Shown piece by piece: positions 1 through 9,193 of a stretch of DNA of 37,345 nucleotides (positions are counted from its first letter, which is position 1; every line of letters starts with the position of its first letter). Source of the stretch: an uncultured Chlorobiaceae bacterium (GTDB taxonomy: Bacteria > Bacteroidota > Chlorobiia > Chlorobiales > Chlorobiaceae). The translations under genes were made by a program, and so were the position numbers. The DNA is taken from assembly GCA_903836465.1 (NCBI GenBank), contig CAILRB010000013.1:1-37345 (forward strand), given 5' to 3'. Under the pieces are notes generated by a model that saw only the letters and a program-made list of their open reading frames with translations, did not search any database and was not told the DNA's origin.

Positions 1-2823
1 AACGATTTTAGTGAAAGAGTCGGTTCGATAGCCGGATCAGGTAATATCATGCTTGGTATCGGCGAACTGACCGCTGGCGATTCCAGCAGCACGACGTATA
101 GTGGAATCATCACTGGTTCAGGGGGTCTGACGAAGGTAGGCTCAGGAACATTGACGCTGACGGGCGCCAATACCTATACCGGCCCAACGATGATAACGGG
201 CGGGTGGTTGAACAGCGGCGCCTCCGAAGTGATCCCCAACGAGTCAGTACTTTATATTGGTTTAGGAGCAACTTGGAATCTGAATAGCAATACTGAAACA
301 GTCGGATCAATATATGGCTCAGGTGATATCGTTCTTGGTTACGGCAATCTGACCACCGGTGTTGATGCCACCAGCACGACCTATGGCGGAATCATCTCGG
401 GTTTCGGAAGTCTGAGAAAGGTTGGCGCAGGTACGCTGACACTGTCGGGGCCAAATACGTATACCGGATCAACAAATATCAATGGAGGAGCAATAAGGGT
501 ATCAGGAGACTTCGCTACACTCGGCAATGTGAATAGTGCATGGGTTGAGGTTTTCAGTGGTGCAGCGTTGGAACTTGACAATGTAACAATAGGCAATAAA
601 GAACTTTATTTGACGAATAATAACGTCAGTTTGCCATCGCCCGCCTTGCGGAGTGTCAGCGGCACCAACACCTATGGTGGTGATATTTTCCTTTCTGAGG
701 CAGCCACTGTTAGCGCTGATTCTGGAACAACGCTCATTTTGAGTAATCCAGTTTATAGCTTGTATGGATTGAGTAATCAATATTTATCTTGTGATCTTAC
801 GGTATCTGGTAATGGGCTTGTTATTTTTGAAGGAGCAATCGGCAATATCGCATCTGTGCCTGGGCAGGACTCTTGGACTATTCCGCTTGATTCATTTACG
901 GGCTCTCACGGGACGACACTGTTTCTCAACGGCGGTTCAGTGACTACTACAGGTTCCCAAACGTACAATGAGATTGTGACGCTGGGAGGGAACACTATCC
1001 TGACCGGTGCAGATATCTCGTTCGTTTTTGAGGTGAAGTCTGACGTTACGAGCCAAAAGAACTTCAGTTTGACGGTTTCAGATTTGGGCACAACGACATT
1101 TGGAGGATCTGTTGGTGGCTCAAATGCGGGCGAAGAGCTTTCAAGCTTGTTTATCATGAGCAATGGCGGCACAGCGATCAACGGCGGCTCGGTGACGACC
1201 ACAGGCCCCCAAACGTACAATGACATTGTCATACTGGGAACAAACACCTCTCTGAAAGGTTCTGGAATAACATTCGATTCAACAGTCCAGTCTGACGGAA
1301 CGGGCAATTACAGCCTGACAGTGTACGATCCGGGCATCACAATTTTTCGAGGCGCTGTTGGCGGCTCAAGAGCTGGAGAACAACTTTTAAGCCTGGAGAC
1401 CTATGGAACTGACCCCGTGTTCTATGGATCAGTAACAACGACCGGGGCACAAATCTATCATGATATTGTCACCATGGGTTCGGATATCATACTGATAGGC
1501 CAAAACATCACGTTCGATTCTACAGTGCAGTCTGCCGTTTCGAGTACGAGGATTACGAACTTCAGTTTGACGGTGGTTGATTCTGGTTCCACAGTTTTCG
1601 GTGGAGCAGTTGGTGGTGACGGCACGGTTACTGGCGAAAAACTATCAAGCCTGACCATCTCCAGTGTCGGTGATGCTACGCTCAATGGTATACAGGCAAC
1701 CGGGCCGATCTCTGTCGTGACCAGTACCGGTAACCTGATTGTTGATGGGAATATTTCTACAGTAGACACCAGTGCAAAAGCCATTCAACTGAATGCAGGA
1801 CAAGACCTTGCTGCAGGGACTGCGACAGGTGGTAATATTATTATTAACAGCGGAACGATCAGCGTTGGTACAGGTGGTATTGCGACACTCTACACAGGCA
1901 GTGTCTCGAACAGTACAGGTCTGACTAATCTTGTTGGTCGTGGAAACTTTCGCTACAATAGCGATGAGGAGAAGGCAAATTATACAAAAACTCTCAACTT
2001 GGATTTGAACGCAATCTATCGAGAAAATCCGTCTCTTGAGGTTGCGTTAGCGAACGAATCTATTCAAAGTATTATAGGGGTGCAAAATAACGATCCAGTA
2101 ACAGATCTTGCGAGTCTCATTGCGCTTGGATATACTATTTCAAAGGTCACCGTCTTGACGGACAATACAACGTCAGTTTATGCTAGTACCAGAGTTGATG
2201 ATGGACTGTTAAATTCCCCTCCTGTGATAGTGGATGATCTTATAACTGTTGTCTCTGCTCATGTGGATGATGTAGCTACAACTGCGGATGAAGTCGAGTC
2301 AAATCTCCCGGGGACTACTCATGTTGATGATTTGCCAACTTTGGATGTGGTCACCACTCCTCCCGCCAGTGGTGTGATATCAGGCACAGGCCCTTCAATA
2401 CCTGTTGCTGTGCCGACCCTGGTACTGGCGGGCATCAATACGTTCAACGGCGGGAATCCCATCACAGCAGCGGTACCAAATATGCACTCTGAAGAAATAT
2501 CACCTAATGTTCAAGGAGATGTCATTAAAAATGAAGCGGATAAATATGCAGATCTGGTACAGAAAGTACTGATGACAGGAGGCGCTGTCCTCATTCTTGG
2601 CAGCGGGGCTCTGTTGTTAGGCAAAAAATACACCGTTTCTCAAGCAGCTTTTGGAAAACATGCCAATGTTTATGCGCACCTTGACCACGGCTACCAACAT
2701 CTCAATTCTGACGTTTTGCCAAAAGAGTCAGAGCAGAAGAGAGAGGTATCTGTTCGTATTCATCTTGATATGGGCATTCAAGAGGTTAAGGTAAATGCTG
2801 GTTCACTCGTTAATTCAGATTAA
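1..2823 (+). CDS. Giant repetitive adhesin-like surface protein (3' part, 5' end outside window)
   Basis: The frame is open from base 1, so this is the C-terminal 940 residues of a larger protein; the first ATG at 49 is only internal. Two copies of an autotransporter-associated beta-strand repeat are visible near 118-200 and 400-490 (core VGSGTLTLTGANTYTG and VGAGTLTLSGPNTYTG). They are followed by three tandem units of about 80 residues that begin near 931, 1183 and 1426, each opening with VTTTG and a Q-x-Y-x-(D/E)-I-V motif. Composition is rich in Gly, Ser, Thr and Val and no cysteine stands out, as expected of a beta-helix. The tail has one hydrophobic segment near 2566-2625 (GGAVLILGSGALLLG) and about 65 polar residues, with no recognisable autotransporter beta-barrel. 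A role in adhesion or cell contact is inferred from repeat type only; how it is exported or anchored is unknown. Confidence 0.8.
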   Translation, partial: NDFSERVGSIAGSGNIMLGIGELTAGDSSSTTYSGIITGSGGLTKVGSGTLTLTGANTYTGPTMITGGWLNSGASEVIPNESVLYIGLGATWNLNSNTETVGSIYGSGDIVLGYGNLTTGVDATSTTYGGIISGFGSLRKVGAGTLTLSGPNTYTGSTNINGGAIRVSGDFATLGNVNSAWVEVFSGAALELDNVTIGNKELYLTNNNVSLPSPALRSVSGTNTYGGDIFLSEAATVSADSGTTLILSNPVYSLYGLSNQYLSCDLTVSGNGLVIFEGAIGNIASVPGQDSWTIPLDSFTGSHGTTLFLNGGSVTTTGSQTYNEIVTLGGNTILTGADISFVFEVKSDVTSQKNFSLTVSDLGTTTFGGSVGGSNAGEELSSLFIMSNGGTAINGGSVTTTGPQTYNDIVILGTNTSLKGSGITFDSTVQSDGTGNYSLTVYDPGITIFRGAVGGSRAGEQLLSLETYGTDPVFYGSVTTTGAQIYHDIVTMGSDIILIGQNITFDSTVQSAVSSTRITNFSLTVVDSGSTVFGGAVGGDGTVTGEKLSSLTISSVGDATLNGIQATGPISVVTSTGNLIVDGNISTVDTSAKAIQLNAGQDLAAGTATGGNIIINSGTISVGTGGIATLYTGSVSNSTGLTNLVGRGNFRYNSDEEKANYTKTLNLDLNAIYRENPSLEVALANESIQSIIGVQNNDPVTDLASLIALGYTISKVTVLTDNTTSVYASTRVDDGLLNSPPVIVDDLITVVSAHVDDVATTADEVESNLPGTTHVDDLPTLDVVTTPPASGVISGTGPSIPVAVPTLVLAGINTFNGGNPITAAVPNMHSEEISPNVQGDVIKNEADKYADLVQKVLMTGGAVLILGSGALLLGKKYTVSQAAFGKHANVYAHLDHGYQHLNSDVLPKESEQKREVSVRIHLDMGIQEVKVNAGSLVNSD

Positions 2824-2830
2824 TACGTTT

Positions 2831-3442
2831 ATGGAGAACAAAAATTATACACTTCTTGATTTTTTCGGCCGAAAAAAAGATGAGTCGAATCTTAAGCAAC
2901 TGCATTCAAAAGAAGTGATCGGAGGGCTGAAAACGCAGCTTCATCAGGAGTGTCAGAAGCATGAGTGGAAAGTGGTTTGGAAAAGTATCATTGATCACAT
3001 CGATAAGCTTCTCAAGATTGACCTTCTGGAAATTATGATGCGGCCCTGGAAAAATTACGCGGGGTTTTCAAAATATAAGGATGCAGAAAAATATCCTCCC
3101 GACAGGACGTATATAGTTCCCTTGCTGGAACATACGATCTCATCATCACACAATCCTGAAATAATTGTCGAGTTAGAGCCATTGTTCAAAACAGTAATTC
3201 CTCTCGCGGTCACCGTTGAGCTGCTGCTGAAGGGGTTTTCTCTGGAAATTCAGGCCGGAAGGATTAAAAAAATTTACACTGGCGAATGTCAGGGATCCGG
3301 ATTGGTTCAATGCATGAATGTTACCCTTCTGAGAAAATCGATGGAGACTATTTCTCTGCCGGGTATCATCGACCTTGGTGAAGGTATTCGGATCGGGAAG
3401 GGGTCAACTGAATCAATCAAAGTGGTTAAAAACACCGCTTGA
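2831..3442 (+). CDS. Hypothetical protein downstream of adhesin
   Basis: A 203-residue product starting MENKNYTLLDFF. The frame also opens earlier, at 2795 inside the preceding gene, but the ATG at 2831 lies 7 bases after that gene's stop and gives a sensible polar N-terminus. I see no signal peptide, membrane segment or metal-binding motif. The first half is rich in Lys, Glu and His; the second half is more beta-like. It follows the adhesin closely on the same strand, so co-transcription and a role connected to the surface protein are plausible but unproven. I do not recognise the family. Confidence 0.6.
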   Translation: MENKNYTLLDFFGRKKDESNLKQLHSKEVIGGLKTQLHQECQKHEWKVVWKSIIDHIDKLLKIDLLEIMMRPWKNYAGFSKYKDAEKYPPDRTYIVPLLEHTISSSHNPEIIVELEPLFKTVIPLAVTVELLLKGFSLEIQAGRIKKIYTGECQGSGLVQCMNVTLLRKSMETISLPGIIDLGEGIRIGKGSTESIKVVKNTA

Positions 3443-3487
3443 TCGTCGCTCACTTGATGTGGACTCCTTTGTAGCACTATAAAGTAT

Positions 3488-4480
3488 CTAACGGTGGTCG
3501 ATTAGACCCATCAGTCGAGGGTATACGATCTCAGTTCGTTGGTCAGGCTGTGACGGATCAATCAGGTCATGCCCAAGCTTCAGATCAGCCCTGAATTCGT
3601 AGGTGGTCAAATTAGCGTTGTCTGCTTTCCAGACGTTTATAATGTTGTTGGTCTCATCGTTATTGACCATGATGTCGTTGGCGTTGAGGACCATGATGAT
3701 CTTTTTGGCTGCTGGCGGATGATGTCGGGCATCATTCAGGGTGGCAAAGCCGAGTCGGAGGATTTCGACCAGAGCGTGACGGGAATAGAGGGCATAGGAG
3801 TGTTCCGGTGGCGCCTTTTCCTTCAGGAGAGGATCCCACCATTCGAGGGCGTCGGGTAAAATAGTATAGAAATTCATGGCGGCGGCGGTAAGAGGCGCCG
3901 GTATCTTTTTGAATCCGAAGGCTGGAGAAATAATAACCGCAAGATCGATATCGTTCCGGTTTTGTGCCGCCCATGCGGTGGTTACACCCCCGGCAGAAAG
4001 CCCCATCATAAACACTTTACCGCCCAGTCCCCGGGCAATATCGACCGCCTGGTCGGCATAAGCGGCCAGCTCTTCGGCCGTAAGCTGGCTATGTGCGTTT
4101 GTCATTCGGTCAGCCAGGCCGTGATGTGGAAGGGGAGCAATAAGCACGTTATATCCTGAATCATAAAACCGTTGTCCCAACTCGTGAAATTGTTGTGGAC
4201 AGCTCGAATAGCCATGAACCAGAATGATGGCCCGTTCTGTTTTTTTATTATGGGTCATCAACTGCATACGGCAGACAGGATTCATCTTCTGCCGCTCCTT
4301 TTCCTGAAAGATTTCAACAAGATGCAACGCTTCGTTGTAACTCTGTGCAGGTCGGGGGTGAGACGAAAGATGAGAAGTATTCCAGGGCGTCAGGACGAAA
4401 TATACGATGGTGATCAATACTCCTGAGATCACGAACAAAAGCCACCAGGGTCGAGAGCCATTCCGCAACCGTTGTGTCAT
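3488..4480 (-). CDS. Membrane-anchored alpha/beta hydrolase
   Basis: A 330-residue serine hydrolase. The N-terminus carries one hydrophobic segment (about residues 12-31), so the enzyme is probably anchored with its catalytic domain outside the cytoplasm. The oxyanion-side motif is LVHGYSS (about 87-93), the nucleophile elbow is GLSAGG with Ser162, and the likely acid and base are Asp259 (NAND) and His294 (LGHD). This resembles the lysophospholipase/serine aminopeptidase S33 group; the substrate cannot be told. The start lies only 3 bases past the stop of the transglutaminase-like gene, making it the last gene of a four-gene minus-strand run. It may hydrolyse a product made or handled by its neighbours, which is inference. 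Confidence 0.85.
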   Translation of the reverse strand: MTQRLRNGSRPWWLLFVISGVLITIVYFVLTPWNTSHLSSHPRPAQSYNEALHLVEIFQEKERQKMNPVCRMQLMTHNKKTERAIILVHGYSSCPQQFHELGQRFYDSGYNVLIAPLPHHGLADRMTNAHSQLTAEELAAYADQAVDIARGLGGKVFMMGLSAGGVTTAWAAQNRNDIDLAVIISPAFGFKKIPAPLTAAAMNFYTILPDALEWWDPLLKEKAPPEHSYALYSRHALVEILRLGFATLNDARHHPPAAKKIIMVLNANDIMVNNDETNNIINVWKADNANLTTYEFRADLKLGHDLIDPSQPDQRTEIVYPRLMGLIDHR

Positions 4481-4483
4481 GGA

Positions 4484-5308
4484 TTATACCTGTTCCATGG
4501 AGCTTACTTTCACTGAAACACTGAGTTTCTCTTTGGCATTGCCTTTGTAGGTACCCCGTACAGGCGGTATGTCGTCATAGTCCCTTCCAGAACCGATTTT
4601 GATGTAGCGTTCATCAACAAAAAGGGTTTTGTGGGTTGGGTCCATCCCGATCCACCCTTTTTCTTTACCGCAATAGACTTCGCACCAGGCGTGGCTGGCT
4701 TCATCACGTCCATCCGGAGTGCTTCCTCCGAAGAGGTAACCGCTGATGTAGCGGGCGGGGACCCCGAGACTTCGGCAGGCCGCAAGCATGATATGGGCGA
4801 AATCCTGGCAGACGCCGCGTCCGAGTGCCATGACAACGGCACTGGTGCTGTGAACATCGGTCACCCCCGGTTCGTAGATGAAAGTGTCGTTGATGTGGCG
4901 GCAAATTGATTCTGCAAGCAAAAAACTGTCGGTATCTGTTGCAAAGCGGGAAGCAAAGTCACGGATTGCCTGGTCAAAATGGACGTAACGGCTTTGGCAG
5001 GAAAAGTCCATCAGATAAATATCCTCATCATCACCGGCAGCAGAGATGCCCATGCCGGTTTCTACGACGGAGGTCGCAACGATTTTCACCCGTTTATGGC
5101 TCTGAAGCAGGTTGAAGTGGTTAACGTGGTTCCCGTAAAAATCGGTGTACTCAAAAAGAGTTGCAGGGGGATCGACCTCAAGCTTGAAGCTTGCGCAACG
5201 CTGTGGAGCAGCAGGGTTGTTGTTGGGGTGAAGCCTTACTTCAGTCGCTGTTTCATAGATTGGATTGTCATATTCAAACAGGGTTGCGTGCTCAACTTTC
5301 AGAATCAT
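4484..5308 (-). CDS. Transglutaminase-like cysteine protease family protein
   Basis: A 274-residue protein with an N-terminal bacterial transglutaminase-like beta region (begins MILKVEHATLFEY) and a C-terminal transglutaminase/protease core. The catalytic triad is readable: Cys167 in GRGVCQDFAH, His206 in SHAWCEVY and Asp223 in GMDPTH. There is no signal peptide, so it is probably cytoplasmic. Proteins of this type recur next to alpha-E and circularly permuted ATP-grasp genes, exactly as here, and are thought to act as peptidases or amide-cleaving enzymes on a peptide made by the ATP-grasp partner. It lies 21 bases downstream of the alpha-E gene and almost abuts the hydrolase gene. Confidence 0.92.
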   Translation of the reverse strand: MILKVEHATLFEYDNPIYETATEVRLHPNNNPAAPQRCASFKLEVDPPATLFEYTDFYGNHVNHFNLLQSHKRVKIVATSVVETGMGISAAGDDEDIYLMDFSCQSRYVHFDQAIRDFASRFATDTDSFLLAESICRHINDTFIYEPGVTDVHSTSAVVMALGRGVCQDFAHIMLAACRSLGVPARYISGYLFGGSTPDGRDEASHAWCEVYCGKEKGWIGMDPTHKTLFVDERYIKIGSGRDYDDIPPVRGTYKGNAKEKLSVSVKVSSMEQV

Positions 5309-5329
5309 GCTCTTTTGGTTTACCTCTTT

Positions 5330-6409
5330 TTATTGCTGTTGTTGCTGCTGATGCTGTTGTGCCTGACTCCAGTAGGCTCGTCCTCCGGCCACTCCGGTAA
5401 AGGGTAGAGCCTCTTCAATATCCACAGGTTCGATTTCAGGAGTGTGATAGGCAAAATAGGTCAAATGAACCTGCTCACCAACTTTTACCAGCCGCTGTTC
5501 CAGATCTTCAAGGTAGTGATGCAACCCTTTGGTATAAATGTCTTCAATGGCAGTGTAGCTCAGCTCGGCCTCCAGTTTTCCGATAAGCCGGTCAGCGTTG
5601 TTGACATAGCGATGGCGGGAGCTGCCCGATATGCGCCACAGGGCATCTTCTGCCGCACAGACAGAGAAGTTGATGCTGCGCGGAAAGGTCCGGTCGAGAA
5701 TGAGAAAACGCAGGATGTTGTCGGGATCGATTTTTGAGAGATAAACCTTGCGAAACGCCTCAAGTGCGCTGCAGCTTTTCAGTACGGCCATCCATTGAAT
5801 AATATCCTCTGATCCCTCAACAATCTCTGGCTGGTTTTGTGCTTCAGAGAGCAGCATGTGGTACTTCACATCAATCAGACGCGCAATATTGTCGGTACGC
5901 TCAAGATATTTGGCAATCTGAATGAAGTCCCACCCTTCATTATGAGAGAAGGTGTTGTCGGTAATGCCCTGGAAAAGGTGAGAGGCATTCTTGATCTCTT
6001 TGTAGAAGCCGTAGGGGTCGTTATGCACAAACTGTGGCGTAACGCTTTGCAGGTAGTGGTAGAGGTTGTTGACCTGCTCCCACATTTCGCTTGAGATGCT
6101 TTCGATAATGCTTCGGGCATTTTCCCTCGCCAGGCTGACACAGGAGGTGATGGAGTTCGGATTGTCTTTATTGAATACCAGATAGTCGGTGACGGTATGC
6201 GCCGAATACTCCTCATAGAGACTGTTGAATCGTTCCCTGTCGCTGGTGACAAGAATCAGCGCGATCCAGTAGCTCGGGTTCTCAACGTGGGTGATTTTGT
6301 TGAGGTCAAGCAGCAAGTTAAAATTGACGTCAAGAAACCTTGCAGTATTCTCTGCCCGTTCAAAATAGCGACTCATCCAAAAAAGTGATTCGGCAACACG
6401 GCTTAGCAT
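5330..6409 (-). CDS. Alpha-E domain protein (DUF403)
   Basis: A 359-residue, largely helical protein with the family's N-terminal signature MLSRVAESLFWMSRYFERAENTARFL cut short here as RVAESLFWMSRY, followed by long alpha-helical stretches. It occupies the middle of the operon, 20 bases downstream of the ATP-grasp gene and 21 bases upstream of the transglutaminase gene. The family's biochemical role is not settled; its constant association with circularly permuted ATP-grasp proteins suggests it is a partner in the same reaction. The last 11 residues are almost all Gln (QAQQHQQQQQQ), encoded by a CAA/CAG run that could slip and change length. That tail lies past the conserved domain. Confidence 0.93.
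   Translation of the reverse strand: MLSRVAESLFWMSRYFERAENTARFLDVNFNLLLDLNKITHVENPSYWIALILVTSDRERFNSLYEEYSAHTVTDYLVFNKDNPNSITSCVSLARENARSIIESISSEMWEQVNNLYHYLQSVTPQFVHNDPYGFYKEIKNASHLFQGITDNTFSHNEGWDFIQIAKYLERTDNIARLIDVKYHMLLSEAQNQPEIVEGSEDIIQWMAVLKSCSALEAFRKVYLSKIDPDNILRFLILDRTFPRSINFSVCAAEDALWRISGSSRHRYVNNADRLIGKLEAELSYTAIEDIYTKGLHHYLEDLEQRLVKVGEQVHLTYFAYHTPEIEPVDIEEALPFTGVAGGRAYWSQAQQHQQQQQQ
5333..5365. repeat. CAA/CAG (Gln) trinucleotide run
   Basis: The 3' end of the alpha-E gene consists of mixed TTG/CTG triplets on the + strand (CAA/CAG on the coding strand), interrupted once by ATG (His) and once by TGC (Ala). It ends directly at the stop codon, so length changes of whole triplets would only alter the Gln tail. 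Confidence 0.8.
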
Positions 6410-6429
6410 GATAGTTACAATATTAGTGT

Positions 6430-7878
6430 TTATTCATCAACAACCCAAGTATCCTTGCTGCCTCCGCCCTGGGAGGAGTTGACCACCAGCGAACCGCGCT
6501 TGAGGGCGACTCTTGTCAGACCTCCGGGGACTATAGTAATCGTTTTACCATACAAGACATAGGGACGAAGGTCGATATGGCATCCCCACAGTTCGGTGTC
6601 ATTGAAAAAGCTTGGGTGGCGCGACAGCGAAATCGTTGGCTGCGCGATGTAGTTGCGGGGATTGGCGACAATCATCTCGGCAAACTTTTCCTGCTCTTCA
6701 ATGGTAGACTCCGGCCCGATCAACATCCCATAACCTCCCGACTCGTTGGCGGCTTTGACAACCAGAGTACCGAGGTTAGCAAGAATGTATTTCAGGTCAG
6801 CAGGATTGCTGGCCAGCCAGGTTGGAACATTCTCCAGAATCGGATCTTCTCCGAGATAGTATTTGATAATTTTGGGAACAAAACTGTAGATGACCTTGTC
6901 GTCGGCCACGCCGCAGCCAATGGCGTTGGCAAGCGTGACATTTCCTTTTCGGTAAGCGTTGACGAGGCCTGCCACTCCAAGTTTTGAATCAGGGCGAAAG
7001 ACCAGAGGATCAAGATAGGCATCATCAACCCTGCGGTAGATCACGTCAACCTGTTCGAGCCCTCTTGTCGTTCTTGTGTAAACCTTGTTGTTGTTGACCA
7101 CAAGATCTTTGCCTTCGGTCAGTTCAACACCCATCTGACGGGCAAGAAAGCTGTGCTCGAAATAGGCTGAGTTGAAAATGCCGGGGGTAAGGACAACCAC
7201 GTTCGGTTCGCGACGTGAAACCGGCCCGATCTCCTGCAGGGTGCGAAGCAGCTCCTGTGGATAATTTTCTATCGGTCGGATCTTGTATTTGTCGAACAGT
7301 ACCGGGAAAGCGCGTTTCATTGCCTGCCGGTTCTGCAGCATGTAGGAGACCCCGCTCGGGGTGCGCAGGTTATCTTCAAGCACCAGATAGTTGCCCTGCC
7401 GATCGCGGATGATATCACTCCCGGTGACGTGAATGTAGATGCCGAGCGGAGGTTTTACCCCCACAAATTCGCGTCTGAAGTGCTGGCTTCCGAGAATCAG
7501 TTCGGCGGGAATAATTTTGTCCTTGAGAATTTTCTGACCATGATAGATATCGTTCAGAAACTCATTGAGTGCTGTAATCCGCTGGGTAAGTCCTTTTTCG
7601 ATGGTCTGCCATTCGTGAGCCGGCACGACTCTTGGAATAAGATCAAATGGGAAGAGTCGTTCAACACCCTCATCTTCGCCATAGACGGTAAAAGTGATTC
7701 CCTGGTTCCGGAAAAAAATGTTGACAATCTCCCTGCGGGCCTTGATATCGTCGATCGAAAACTGGGCAAAACGCTGAAGCATCTTGTCGTAATGAGGCCG
7801 GGGGGCACCCTCTGTTTCGATAACCTCATCAAAAAATTGACTGGTTTCAGGCTCGTACCGCTCAAAGAAGCGACTCAT
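6430..7878 (-). CDS. Circularly permuted ATP-grasp type 2 protein (DUF404/DUF407)
   Basis: A 482-residue protein matching the circularly permuted ATP-grasp family. Visible hallmarks are [15 protein letters not shown] (about 167-181), a [18 protein letters not shown] block with YYLGEDPIL and NVPTW following, and the glycine-rich ATP-binding loop [14 protein letters not shown]. These enzymes are predicted to form amide or peptide bonds at the cost of ATP. This is the first gene of the run ATP-grasp, alpha-E, transglutaminase-like, hydrolase, with gaps of 20, 21 and 3 bases, so one transcript is likely. The 236 bases upstream (7879-8114) are AT-rich in their first half and probably hold the promoter, but I cannot fix it. 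Confidence 0.93.
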   Translation of the reverse strand: MSRFFERYEPETSQFFDEVIETEGAPRPHYDKMLQRFAQFSIDDIKARREIVNIFFRNQGITFTVYGEDEGVERLFPFDLIPRVVPAHEWQTIEKGLTQRITALNEFLNDIYHGQKILKDKIIPAELILGSQHFRREFVGVKPPLGIYIHVTGSDIIRDRQGNYLVLEDNLRTPSGVSYMLQNRQAMKRAFPVLFDKYKIRPIENYPQELLRTLQEIGPVSRREPNVVVLTPGIFNSAYFEHSFLARQMGVELTEGKDLVVNNNKVYTRTTRGLEQVDVIYRRVDDAYLDPLVFRPDSKLGVAGLVNAYRKGNVTLANAIGCGVADDKVIYSFVPKIIKYYLGEDPILENVPTWLASNPADLKYILANLGTLVVKAANESGGYGMLIGPESTIEEQEKFAEMIVANPRNYIAQPTISLSRHPSFFNDTELWGCHIDLRPYVLYGKTITIVPGGLTRVALKRGSLVVNSSQGGGSKDTWVVDE

Positions 7879-8114
7879 AGGGTTATAAATTCTTGATGTT
7901 CTTGAGAATCATGTTCTGTTACCACTCAATAGCTTAAATATTTTCGGACAACGTCTGAGTATACCTAAATTTATTATAAAATAGTAAGAATTTTTACCTT
8001 TTTGTTGGTTTTTGCCTTGAAAGGCACTTGTTTTATAGCTTTTGTTGAGGAGTGAGGGGAGGGGAGTAGTCAAACCGTTTTTGTTGTTATGTCTGATGTT
8101 TTCCTGATAGGCGG

Positions 8115-8855
8115 CTAATACTCCATCGTTGGTGAAATTGCATTGATTTCGACCGTGGCGCCAGGTATAATAACAAATTCACTTAACCCGATGTGGCGAT
8201 GGTGATCTCCCCAGTCGTAGGTATAACCGAGTCTGGTCCAGGGATATCCATCAACTGAGTATGAACGCATCTTCAACTCATTGAACCATTTGACATAGTT
8301 GTCACTCACCGTCACATACTTATTGGAGCTCCGGAACTCTGTTTCCGCTTCACAGTCAGTGATCTCTGGATCAGCGCTTGGCCTGAAAAGATCGCCCGGC
8401 TTGACCCACATCTCCACAAACCTGGTTTTTCCCGCATTGGCAGGAAGTCCCAAAAGTTGTTCCAGTCGCAGCGCTTTGTTTCCGTTCAGTGTTTTACAAT
8501 AATTTTTGATTTCAGGAGCGGTTGTGACCCACACCTCTCGTGAAAGCTTGAGCGATTGCCCAATTTTATTATCATAACCGTCATAGTTTGTCCAGGTGAC
8601 CACCAACAGCATGGCATTTTGGGCATCGTTGCGGTTCTTCCACACCAACTTGTCGTTTGAGGGCAAAATGGCAACAAGATTGTTCGATATCTCCGCTGGC
8701 TCTGCGGTTTCAGCATCAACGATGGCGCTGTGATAGGCCTTTTGCAGGTCAGCCTGATCAAGCGCCGGGCTCTGTAGGGCACAGGCTGAAAAGAGGCAGG
8801 AAACAAGCAGAAAAAGAGTAAACCGCTTTGCGTGAGAAAATCGGGTTTTCTTCAT
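8115..8855 (-). CDS. Hypothetical lipoprotein
   Basis: A 246-residue product with a basic start (MKKTRFSHAKR), a hydrophobic stretch and a lipobox LFSAC, so lipid attachment at Cys25 is expected. The mature part is mixed alpha/beta, with several aromatic residues and acidic patches and no motif I can name. A stretch near the C-terminus reads YTYDWGDHHRHIGLSEFVI. It stands alone, with 236 bases before the ATP-grasp gene and the accessory island on the other side. No function is offered. Confidence 0.8.
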   Translation of the reverse strand: MKKTRFSHAKRFTLFLLVSCLFSACALQSPALDQADLQKAYHSAIVDAETAEPAEISNNLVAILPSNDKLVWKNRNDAQNAMLLVVTWTNYDGYDNKIGQSLKLSREVWVTTAPEIKNYCKTLNGNKALRLEQLLGLPANAGKTRFVEMWVKPGDLFRPSADPEITDCEAETEFRSSNKYVTVSDNYVKWFNELKMRSYSVDGYPWTRLGYTYDWGDHHRHIGLSEFVIIPGATVEINAISPTMEY

Positions 8856-8926
8856 TGGGTCATCTGGTTTTGTTCTTTCTGTGTGTTCTGTAAGATGGAA
8901 TTGTGTTCAATCATCTTCTCATTCCG

Positions 8927-8970
8927 GCATTTATCCAGCTTTCAAATCCCGCAAAAGGGGGTCGAATGCC
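8927..8970. repeat. Scrap of a TIR-gene 3' end
   Basis: On the minus strand this reads as the last codons of a TIR-domain gene (F-D-P-L-L-R-D-L-K-A-G like) and matches, with small differences, the tail of the TIR remnant at 12325. The shared core AGCTTTCAAATCCCGCA also recurs near 9565 and 12205. It lies directly next to the hicA stop. Confidence 0.6.
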
Positions 8971-8974
8971 TTGG

Positions 8975-9193
8975 TTAATGCAACGCAGTAATAAACTCTT
9001 CAACCGAAACTCCTGCTTGTTTTAAAATTCCTGCCAACGTACCTGTTTTGATTTCACGATGGTTGGGGACAACACATCCGCACCTGTCTTGCCGAAGAAT
9101 AATATGGCTTCCTTTTTGCCTCACCACAGTAAATCCAAGACGTTGCAGTGCTTTAACTGCTTCGTTTCCAGACACAATTGGTAGTTTAGGCAT
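8975..9193 (-). CDS. hicA: HicA-type mRNA interferase toxin
   Basis: A 72-residue protein of the HicA/YcfA family, a double-stranded-RNA-binding-like fold that cleaves mRNA. Diagnostic features are the N-terminal GNEAVKALQRLGF helix, the G-S-H-x-I-L core with the catalytic His (QKGSHIILRQ), VPNHREIKTGTLAGILKQAG and a short C-terminal helix. The chosen ATG at 9193 overlaps the last 8 bases of hicB; the upstream TTG at 9202 in the same frame is less likely. All conserved positions are present, so the toxin looks intact. The gene order antitoxin then toxin is one of the two known HicAB arrangements. Confidence 0.9.
   Translation of the reverse strand: MPKLPIVSGNEAVKALQRLGFTVVRQKGSHIILRQDRCGCVVPNHREIKTGTLAGILKQAGVSVEEFITALH

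Noticed and set aside
2795-2830. Upstream start for the gene after the adhesin
   Set aside because: It lies within the adhesin coding region and adds residues without a ribosome-binding site; the ATG at 2831 is simpler.
7979-8060. Short inverted repeat TGCCTT-GA-AAGGCA in the gap before the ATP-grasp gene
   Set aside because: The two-base loop is too tight and there is no T-run in a useful direction, so it is not called a terminator.
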